DNA from: DATKZB01 sp035528235
GTDB lineage: Bacteria; Planctomycetota; Phycisphaerae; FEN-1346
NCBI GenBank assembly: GCA_035528235.1
Contig: DATKZB010000377.1
Coordinates: forward strand, 1-14,086
Length of the DNA stretch: 14,086 nucleotides
Reading direction: 5' to 3'
Shown here: positions 1-5,821 of the stretch, in pieces
Position numbering within the stretch: position 1 is the stretch's first letter
How the letters are laid out: each line of letters opens with the position of its first letter
Made by a program: the position numbers and the translations under genes
Notes under the pieces: model-generated
Told to the model about the DNA's origin: nothing
What the model saw: the letters and a program-made list of their open reading frames with translations, nothing else
Database searches by the model: none

Positions 1-1451
1 TAGAAGATGGCCCCCGCGGCGCCAAACTTGTCGAGCGTGCCGCCGATGACGTCGCCGCGGCGGAACCGGTTGATCATGTTCAGGACGAGGCCCAGGCTGA
101 CGACCACCACGCCGAACCCCATGGCCACCACGAGCAACTGCATGGTATCACCGTGCAGCGGGTTGTTCCAGAGCGCCCAGCCTTCCCCGGTGAACCCGAA
201 GAACTCGCCGTACAGGAACCCGAAGATGATGCTCGCGCCGCCGGCCGCCATCAGCAGCACCCCCGCATCGCGAATCTGCTGCTTGCGACCGTAGACCAGC
301 GCTCCCAGCCCAGCCAGCACCAGGACGAGACCGTGCCCCACGTCGCCGAACATCATGCCGAACATCACCAGAAACGTGATGGCCACGAACAGCGTCGGCT
401 CCAGTTCGCGGTACCCCGGCAGGCCGTAGGCCGAGACGAGCATCTGGAACGGCCGGAGGATGCGCGGGTGCTTGACCAGGACGGGGATTTCCTCTTCGGG
501 CACGTCGCCGGGGTCCTGGGTCTCGACGACGCACCGCCCGCCGATGAGGTTCTGGAGGTGCCGCCGCATGGCGACGACCTCGTCGGCCGGAATCCACCCG
601 TTGATGAGGACCGTGGACTCGGTGCGGGGGAAGTTCTGTTCGGCCTCGAGGATCTTGCGTTCGACCCCGACCACGGCCCTCAGGACGGCCAGCGGCCGCG
701 ACACGTCGCGGACCAGGGCCGCGATGGCCTCGCGGGGGCGGGTGAGTTCGACCGAGAGTTGGTCCTTCTCGCGGCGGGCCTCCTCCAGCAGGTCGCGCAT
801 CGTGCCGGTGGCCGACTCGGCAATCGCCTCGCGCTGGAAACCCACGCCCTCCAGGGCGGTCTCGAGGGCAAAGCGTCCCTTGCGGCTGGTGACGGCCACG
901 AGGCGCCGGCGTCCCTCGGCCTCGGCCAGCGGCATGAGGACCACGTTCTCGCCGACCTGTTTCTCGAAGGCGGCCATGTTCTCGCCCGGCAGGCTGCCGA
1001 TGGCGAAGTGCAGGAACGAGAACCGCCCGATCTGGTCGAACGACAGTTCCAGTCCCTCGTACGCCTGCACCTGGTCCAGAAGAGCCGTGACGCGGCCCCA
1101 CCGCTGGAGGGCTTCCTCGCGGCGATGGAGCGTCTCCTCAAGCTGCTTCTCGATGGGCTGGAGGCGGTGCTCCACCTCGTCGAGGCTCACCTGGGGCAAC
1201 TCTGCGCCGGTCACGTCCGGCAAGGTGGCGAGGTCGAGTTGGCGGAAGATCTTGTCGGTGCGGCCGGTGAGGTTGTCGCACCGCGCGAGGACCTCGCTGC
1301 GGTCGGGCGGCTCCTGCGGGGCCGTGTCGGGGCCGGCGCCGGTGCGGACCAGGTGGACCGCGCCCAGCATGCCCAGACCGCGCAGCACGGCCCGCTCGTC
1401 CCGTTCGAGGACGACGACGCTCAACCGCTTCATCTCGACGGTGCTAAACAC
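1..1451 (-). CDS. ntpI: V-type ATP synthase subunit I (membrane stator subunit a), partial
   Basis: This is the membrane stator subunit of a V/A-type ATPase, which forms the ion half-channels facing the c/K ring and anchors the peripheral stalks. I translated the minus strand directly, because the gene runs off the left edge and has no stop here. About 483 codons are visible. The first ~340 residues form the soluble N-terminal domain, with the family start MKRLSVVV, a long helical region rich in Glu/Arg, and the segment INGWIPADEV. The membrane part opens with the family signature GLPGYRELEPTLFVAITFLV and then MFGMMFGDVGHG, followed by further hydrophobic segments. I prefer a GTG start at 1451, preceded by a G-rich stretch and overlapping the stop of the subunit C gene by 8 bp. 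An ATG at 1433 is the alternative but has no Shine-Dalgarno sequence. The C-terminal membrane helices lie outside the window. Identity is very secure; the ion (H+ or Na+) cannot be told. Confidence 0.95.
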   Translation of the reverse strand, partial: MFSTVEMKRLSVVVLERDERAVLRGLGMLGAVHLVRTGAGPDTAPQEPPDRSEVLARCDNLTGRTDKIFRQLDLATLPDVTGAELPQVSLDEVEHRLQPIEKQLEETLHRREEALQRWGRVTALLDQVQAYEGLELSFDQIGRFSFLHFAIGSLPGENMAAFEKQVGENVVLMPLAEAEGRRRLVAVTSRKGRFALETALEGVGFQREAIAESATGTMRDLLEEARREKDQLSVELTRPREAIAALVRDVSRPLAVLRAVVGVERKILEAEQNFPRTESTVLINGWIPADEVVAMRRHLQNLIGGRCVVETQDPGDVPEEEIPVLVKHPRILRPFQMLVSAYGLPGYRELEPTLFVAITFLVMFGMMFGDVGHGLVLVLAGLGALVYGRKQQIRDAGVLLMAAGGASIIFGFLYGEFFGFTGEGWALWNNPLHGDTMQLLVVAMGFGVVVVSLGLVLNMINRFRRGDVIGGTLDKFGAAGAIF

Positions 1452-2508
1452 GCACAGGCCCCCCGGCCCCGGCCCGGACATCGGCCGGTTCGGCCCACGG
1501 GATAAGACGGCGGCGAAGGGCCTCGGGCGCCAGGCGGGCCCGGATGCCCTCGCTCAGGGTGATGAGGTTCGCCAGTTCGACCCGGCGGATGGCGGCATAG
1601 GCCACCACCGCGCCGAGGCCCATGTGGCTGCGGCGGAACGTCCGGTTGGACAGCCGCCAGTACCGGTTCCACGCCAGGACCTCCAGGGCGGGCGTGTCGA
1701 CGGCGCGCCCCTCGGGCACGGCGTCGATGGCGGCGCCCACGGCCATGGCCGCCACCTCGGCCAGGTCCTCGGCCGCCAGCATCTGCCGGAATCGCTGACG
1801 ACTCAGGCCGGCCCCCGCCACGTGGAACGGACTCAGCATCTCAGCCGGCAGGTCGTACGAAAATCGGCCGCGCGCCGCCAGCATCAGGTGGAACGTGTCG
1901 GCCTCCTGCCACACCATCGGCAGGACGTCGTCGCGATGGGCCCGTGGCAGGGCGCGGGCCCGGGCAAGCAATTCCGTCAGGTACCCCTGGTCGAGGCCGG
2001 CCTCGGCGAAAAACGGCCGCGGCCGGCGGTGGTAAAGGTCGATGGCCCCAGCCAGGCCGGTCCGCAGCGGCTCCGGCTCCAGCACGGCAGTGAACGCCTC
2101 GATGCTGCCCGCGCCGGCCAGAACCTCCACATTCAGGGCCAGGTCGTCGGACAACGGAACCAGGTGCGGCTGAAGGTCGGCAAGCGCCGTGCCGCACGCA
2201 AAGCCCCGCACGAGCACCTTGACGTTCTCCATGCGGAACCGCACCCGCAACCAGTCGAGCAGGTGGCCCGATGCCCCGCCGAGTTTCGAGGCGATGGTCG
2301 AGAGTTCCTCGACCTGGTCGAGCACCAGCACCCGCTGGACGTTCGAGGCGGTCAGGAAGTGTCCCTCGGGGAACAGGGCACGGGCGAGTTCGGGGAGGGT
2401 CCGGATGCGGCACAACTCGTCCAGCCGGCCGCCCTCGGCCAGGCGACTGCGCCGCCCATGGATGTTGGCGGCCAGGAAGTCCAGGTCGGTTGCGGTTCGG
2501 AAAACCAT
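1444..2508 (-). CDS. ntpC: V-type ATP synthase subunit C (AC39/d-type)
   Basis: Subunit C is the funnel-shaped socket that joins the central rotor stalk to the membrane ring in V/A-type ATPases. The 354-residue product has the usual length for the vATP-synt_AC39 family. Visible family features are an N-terminal helix with DLDFLAANIHGRRSRL, the segment WLRVRFRMENVKVLVRG that recurs in these proteins, and a C-terminal helix with RRVELANLITLSEGIRARL followed by a charged tail. The ATG at 2508 fits the family N-terminus, though the upstream Shine-Dalgarno signal is weak, which suggests translation coupled to the preceding G/H gene 24 bp away. Its stop overlaps the likely GTG start of subunit I. 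Gene order G/H-C-I differs from the common H-I-K-E-C-F-A-B-D arrangement. Confident assignment. Confidence 0.92.
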   Translation of the reverse strand: MVFRTATDLDFLAANIHGRRSRLAEGGRLDELCRIRTLPELARALFPEGHFLTASNVQRVLVLDQVEELSTIASKLGGASGHLLDWLRVRFRMENVKVLVRGFACGTALADLQPHLVPLSDDLALNVEVLAGAGSIEAFTAVLEPEPLRTGLAGAIDLYHRRPRPFFAEAGLDQGYLTELLARARALPRAHRDDVLPMVWQEADTFHLMLAARGRFSYDLPAEMLSPFHVAGAGLSRQRFRQMLAAEDLAEVAAMAVGAAIDAVPEGRAVDTPALEVLAWNRYWRLSNRTFRRSHMGLGAVVAYAAIRRVELANLITLSEGIRARLAPEALRRRLIPWAEPADVRAGAGGPVRV

Positions 2509-2532
2509 AGGCGTTGACCGCTTTCATGCCGA

Positions 2533-2850
2533 CTACCGGCCGCGCACGCACCGGACCACGACCTCGACGGCGTCGGCCTGCCGTTTCTCGTCCAGGCGCA
2601 GATCAGCCTCGATGTTGCCGGCGGCCTTGGCGAGGCGCTGCTGCCTCTCGCGGTCGGCCTGCTGCACGGCCTCTTCAATGGCGGCGTCGACCTCGGCCCG
2701 GGTCTCGTCGCGGACCTGGTCGGCGAGTTGCTGGGCCTGGCGGCGTGCCTCGGCCCGGGTGCGTTCGGCCTCACCCTCGGCCTGGGCCACGATGCGCTTG
2801 GCCTCGGCTTCAGCCACCAGCATTTTCTGGATGACGTCGCGCATGGCCAT
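2533..2850 (-). CDS. V-type ATP synthase subunit G/H (peripheral-stalk coiled coil)
   Basis: This small 105-residue protein is almost entirely charged helix. Residues ~1-90 are rich in Ala, Glu, Arg and Gln with heptad-like spacing (for example MRDVIQKMLVAEAEAKRIV), as expected for the G/H subunit that pairs with subunit E in the peripheral stalk of V/A-ATPases. There are no catalytic motifs. The assignment rests on the coiled-coil composition, the size and the position directly before subunits C and I. Two start codons lie six bases apart (2850 and 2844); neither has a strong Shine-Dalgarno sequence, so the exact start is uncertain. It lies 58 bp after the EIIA-like gene on the same strand. 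It could in principle be another ATPase-associated coiled-coil protein, and a separate subunit E is not visible in the window. Confidence 0.82.
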   Translation of the reverse strand: MAMRDVIQKMLVAEAEAKRIVAQAEGEAERTRAEARRQAQQLADQVRDETRAEVDAAIEEAVQQADRERQQRLAKAAGNIEADLRLDEKRQADAVEVVVRCVRGR

Positions 2851-2908
2851 ACCCGGTTACGACCGGCGCCGTCAGCCCGGCCGACATCGCCAGGGCGCGC
2901 CGGTTCCC

Positions 2909-3361
2909 CTATTCCTCGGCGTCCAGGATATCAAGCGCCTCGGCCACGGATTGGGCCTCGGTCAGTTTGCGATAGAAGCCGGGCGTCTGGACGAGCCGCG
3001 CGATCTCGGCCAGTGCCCGGACGTGCGGTCCGGGATCGTCGGTCGGCGCCAACAGCAGGAACACGACGTGCACGGGCTCGCCGTCGATGGAATCGAACTC
3101 GACGCCGTCGGCCGAGGTGCCCATGGCCGCCGTCAGGCTGGGAATCGATTCGTGCTTGCCGTGCGGAATGGCCACGCCCTGGCCGATGCCGGTGGTGCCC
3201 TGCGACTCGCGGAGGCGGACGGCCTCCAGGGCGCCGGCCCGGTCTTTGAGGCGGCCGGCCCGGACCAGGAGGTCGATCATCTCCTCGAAGACCTCTTCCT
3301 TGTCGAGGCTCTCCAGGCCGACCTTCACCACGGACTCGTCGATCAAATCGCGCAATCTCAT
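2909..3361 (-). CDS. PTS EIIA (fructose/nitrogen-type, PtsN-like) protein heading a V-ATPase operon
   Basis: This 150-residue protein is a stand-alone EIIA domain of the fructose/mannitol/Ntr class (PF00359 type). The phosphorylatable histidine is His67 in GQGVAIPHGKH, and the flanking family features GTTGIG and a HVVFLLLAP beta-strand are present. In other bacteria such proteins accept phosphate from HPr or NPr and mostly act as regulators of transport and metabolism (E. coli PtsN acts on K+ transport); a sugar permease partner is not seen here. The ATG at 3361 has a good Shine-Dalgarno sequence (GAGGAG, about 8 bases upstream) and a promoter-like sequence sits ~50-80 bases upstream. It is the first gene of the unit that continues into V-ATPase subunits G/H, C and I, so a role in controlling that pump is a reasonable but untested inference. 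No EI, HPr or EIIB/C gene is visible. Confidence 0.93.
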   Translation of the reverse strand: MRLRDLIDESVVKVGLESLDKEEVFEEMIDLLVRAGRLKDRAGALEAVRLRESQGTTGIGQGVAIPHGKHESIPSLTAAMGTSADGVEFDSIDGEPVHVVFLLLAPTDDPGPHVRALAEIARLVQTPGFYRKLTEAQSVAEALDILDAEE

Positions 3362-3414
3362 CGCCGCACTCCTCGGTTGCCGGCGCAGCCGCTGCCGGCC
3401 AGGGGGGCGTCCGC

Positions 3415-3444
3415 CTTACAGACCGCCCATACAACTCCCGTCAA
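3415..3444 (-). promoter_or_regulatory. Putative sigma70-type promoter for EIIA/V-ATPase operon
   Basis: On the minus strand, TTGACG (plus-strand 3439-3444) is followed after 18 bp by TGTAAG (3415-3420). This matches the -35 consensus at 5 of 6 bases and the -10 at 4 of 6. Transcription would begin near 3408, about 47 bases before the EIIA start codon. The AT-rich patch stands out in an otherwise GC-rich region. Confidence 0.4.
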
Positions 3445-3491
3445 AAAGATTCCGTATGGTAAGAGACCCGGCAGGCGATTTCAAGAAAGTC

Positions 3492-3520
3492 TTTCGCCGG
3501 GGGCGTGATCGCAGTATGAT
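3492..3520 (+). promoter_or_regulatory. Putative promoter for small zinc-ribbon gene
   Basis: TATGAT at 3515-3520 matches the -10 consensus at 5 of 6 bases; 17 bp upstream is TTTCGC (3492-3497), a weak -35. Transcription would start near 3527, giving a leader of about 30 bases that holds the strong Shine-Dalgarno sequence of the zinc-ribbon gene. It is separate from the divergent EIIA promoter. Confidence 0.38.
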
Positions 3521-3556
3521 AACAGTTGCTCGATTCTCCTGCTAGGAGGGGATGAA

Positions 3557-3754
3557 ATGCAACAGCATTTCAACGTTTTCATCCCCCTGGCGTGCCCGCA
3601 CTGCCGGACGGAACTCTTGCTGACGCTCGACCAGGTCCACGAAGAGCGTTCGATCCAGTGTTCCATGTGCGGCACGACGATCGTCCTTCGGTCGGATGGC
3701 CTGCCGATGCCACCCGCCCGCACACCGGAGACAGGCCACTTCATCCAGACCTGA
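3557..3754 (+). CDS. Small zinc-ribbon protein, function unknown
   Basis: The gene encodes a 65-residue protein with two CxxC knuckles: Cys13-Pro-His-Cys16 and Cys35-Ser-Met-Cys38, separated by 18 residues, each next to beta-type sequence, as in a treble-clef or rubredoxin-like zinc ribbon. The rest is short and unremarkable, with a Pro-rich C-terminus (LPMPPARTPE). The gene is supported by an excellent Shine-Dalgarno sequence (AGGAGGGG, 6-7 bases before the ATG) and a promoter-like sequence upstream. A nearer ATG at 3552 in another frame stops after about 22 codons and would break the CxxC pattern, so 3557 is the right start. The protein stands alone between the divergent V-ATPase operon and the converging rtcB gene. 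Single ribbons of this kind may bind nucleic acid or protein; I do not recognise a named family. Confidence 0.75.
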   Translation: MQQHFNVFIPLACPHCRTELLLTLDQVHEERSIQCSMCGTTIVLRSDGLPMPPARTPETGHFIQT

Positions 3755-3859
3755 GGCAACGACCGGACCCAGGGGACGCCCGCGGAAGGCCGAGGCCCGT
3801 GCGCGCTCAGCGCCCCGCCATAGATCACGAGTCCGCGATCCGCCGGGGGAGTTATCGGC

Positions 3860-5323
3860 TCACCCCTTGATGACCCCCAGCGGCCGCAGGCGGCAGACCT
3901 TGCGGGCCAGCCCCGCCCGCTCGACCACGCTGACCACGTCGGCCACGTCTTTATAGGCGCCGGAGTACTCCTCGGCCAGCCCTTTCCAACTGTGGCTCAT
4001 GGCCATGATGCCCTTGGCCGCCAGGTCGCGTCGGACCTGCTCGCCGCGCATCCGCCGGCTGGCCTCGCTGCGCGACATCGCCCGCCCCGCCCCATGACAG
4101 ACCGACCCGAACGTCTCGGCCATGGCCGCCTCCTGGCCGACCAGCAGGAAGGAGTAGCGGCCCATGTCGCCTGGGATGATGACCGGCTGCCCGACGCCGC
4201 GATACGCCTCGGGCACCTCCGGGTGGCCCGCCGGAAACGCCCGCGTGGCGCCCTTGCGGTGGACACACAGGGGGCGCGGGCCCGCGGCCGTGTCGTGGGT
4301 CTCGATCTTGGCGATGTTGTGCGCGACGTCGTAGACCAGCCGCAGCCCCAGCCGCTCGGCCGACTTCCCGAAAACGGTCGAGACGGCCTCCCGCACGAGC
4401 ACCATCAGCGCCTGGCGATTGGCCCAGGCGTAATTGGCCGCCGCACGCATGGCGCCCAGGTACCGGCGTCCCTCGTCGCTCTCGACCGGCGCGCAGCACA
4501 GTTGCTGGTCGGGCAGGTCGAAGCCGTACTTTCGGGCAGCCCCGCGCATGGTCTTGATGAAGTCGTCGCAGACCTGGTGGCCGAAGCCGCGGCTACCGCA
4601 GTGAATCATGAACGCGATGCCGCCGGCCGCCACGCCGAAGGCCTCCGCCGTAGCGGGGTCGTACACCTCGTCCACCACCTGGACCTCCAGGAAATGGTTC
4701 CCGGCGCCGAGCGAGCCCACCTGGTTCTGGCCGCGCTCGTAGGCCCGCTTCGAGACGGCGTCAGGGTCGGCGCCGTCGAGGCATCCGCGGGCCTCGGTGT
4801 GGTCGAGATCCTCCGGCCAGCCCTGCCCGTGGCGGACGACGTAGGCGGCGCCCTCGCGGAGCACCTTCCGCATCTCGGAAAGCGCCAGTCTCGTCCGCCC
4901 GCCGATGCCGACGCCGCACGGCACCGTCTGGAAAATGCGGGTCAGGAGTGGCTCGATGCGCGGCCCGACGTCGTCCAGGACGAGGTCGGACCGTATCATC
5001 CGGACGCCGCAATTGATGTCGTACCCGACGCCGCCGGGCGACACGATGCCGCCCTCGGCCGGGTCGGTGGCCGCCACGCCCCCGATGGGGAACCCGTACC
5101 CCCAATGGATGTCGGGCATGGCCAGGCTGGCCTTCTGGATGCCGGGCAGCGTGGCGACGTTGACGACCTGTTCCGCCGCGTTGTCGCTGCGGATGGGCTC
5201 GATGAGCCGCTCGTCGGCGTAGATGATGCCGTCGACGCGCATGTCGCGCCGGTAGGATTTCGGGATGCGGTACCGGCACTCGCCGGCCGGTTCCAGCGGA
5301 CCGTCGTACCCTTGACCTCCCAT
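3860..5323 (-). CDS. rtcB: RNA-splicing ligase RtcB (3'-phosphate RNA ligase)
   Basis: RtcB joins RNA 2',3'-cyclic-phosphate or 3'-phosphate ends to 5'-OH ends using GTP and Mn2+, in RNA repair or tRNA splicing. The 487-residue product has every hallmark: the metal ligand Cys105 in YDINCGVRM, His210 in GSLGAGNHFLEVQ, His241 in MIHCGSRGFGHQ, His336 in YDVAHNIAKIE, HRKGATRAFPAG (355-366), and the HGAGR motif whose His410 lines up with the guanylated His404 of the Pyrococcus enzyme. The spacing of the four metal ligands matches that enzyme exactly. I start it at the ATG at 5323, which has an AAGGA Shine-Dalgarno sequence; an in-frame ATG at 5365 would extend into the archease gene. It lies 11 bp after archease, its known activating partner, and shares its transcript. 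All catalytic residues are intact. Confidence 0.97.
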   Translation of the reverse strand: MGGQGYDGPLEPAGECRYRIPKSYRRDMRVDGIIYADERLIEPIRSDNAAEQVVNVATLPGIQKASLAMPDIHWGYGFPIGGVAATDPAEGGIVSPGGVGYDINCGVRMIRSDLVLDDVGPRIEPLLTRIFQTVPCGVGIGGRTRLALSEMRKVLREGAAYVVRHGQGWPEDLDHTEARGCLDGADPDAVSKRAYERGQNQVGSLGAGNHFLEVQVVDEVYDPATAEAFGVAAGGIAFMIHCGSRGFGHQVCDDFIKTMRGAARKYGFDLPDQQLCCAPVESDEGRRYLGAMRAAANYAWANRQALMVLVREAVSTVFGKSAERLGLRLVYDVAHNIAKIETHDTAAGPRPLCVHRKGATRAFPAGHPEVPEAYRGVGQPVIIPGDMGRYSFLLVGQEAAMAETFGSVCHGAGRAMSRSEASRRMRGEQVRRDLAAKGIMAMSHSWKGLAEEYSGAYKDVADVVSVVERAGLARKVCRLRPLGVIKG

Positions 5324-5334
5324 CGCACGTCCTT

Positions 5335-5769
5335 TCAAACGTCGAGAATAAACCGGGCCGACCACGTGCCACCGGGGTCCTCGCGGACGTCGAGTTCATG
5401 GTACGTCACGGCCTTGACCTCGAGCCGGGCCGTGTGGCGGCCGGGATCGAAGCGTCCGAAACCGACCTGCGCACGGACCTCGCGCGGCGTGCACGCCTCG
5501 AAGTGGAACTCCAGGGGCACCAGCCGGGCCGTCTCGAACCGGTACAGGAGTTCCTGGAGCCAGACGACCAGGAGTTCCGTGGCCTCGCCGGCCAGGTCAC
5601 CCTCGGGAACCGCGCGGACGTCGTCCACCACCTCGACCCCGCGGGGCCCGTCGTCGAACATCTGGGCGAAGGTGGCCCGGGCCGCCGTCTCCAGGAGGTC
5701 GGGCAGGTCCCGGCCGCGGACCCGAAGACCGATGTCGGCCGTGTGGTCGAAGACGTCGAACGTGCCCAT
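5335..5769 (-). CDS. Archease (RtcB cofactor)
   Basis: Archease speeds RtcB turnover and broadens its nucleotide use by promoting guanylation of the ligase. The 144-residue product begins with the family signature FDVFDHTADIGLRVRGR, whose Asp and His residues bind the metal, and continues with LPDLLETAARATFAQMF, ELLVVWLQELLYRFE and a C-terminal VTYHELDVRED followed by the terminal strand. Length and layout are typical. The ATG at 5769 fits the family N-terminus and follows an AAGGAGGG sequence placed closer than usual to the start. The gene is immediately before rtcB (11 bp) and 52 bp after the permease-EIIA gene, so all three probably share one mRNA. Confidence 0.95.
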   Translation of the reverse strand: MGTFDVFDHTADIGLRVRGRDLPDLLETAARATFAQMFDDGPRGVEVVDDVRAVPEGDLAGEATELLVVWLQELLYRFETARLVPLEFHFEACTPREVRAQVGFGRFDPGRHTARLEVKAVTYHELDVREDPGGTWSARFILDV

Positions 5770-5821
5770 GGCCCTCCTTCGCGTCGTCGGGTGTGGCCGT
5801 TGGCGACAGCCGCACCGCCGA

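Noticed and set aside
148..1101. Minus-strand 317-codon open frame within the subunit I gene.
   Set aside because: It is in the wrong frame: the true subunit I frame is open from about 1451 to the window edge and carries the family signatures.
460..2517. Long plus-strand open frame opposite V-ATPase subunits I and C.
   Set aside because: The minus-strand translation gives unmistakable V-ATPase sequence; the plus-strand product is low-complexity Arg/Ser-rich and has no ribosome-binding site.
3755..3859. Terminator between the converging zinc-ribbon and rtcB genes.
   Set aside because: No convincing stem-loop with a T-run on either strand in this 105-bp gap; only weak complementarity.
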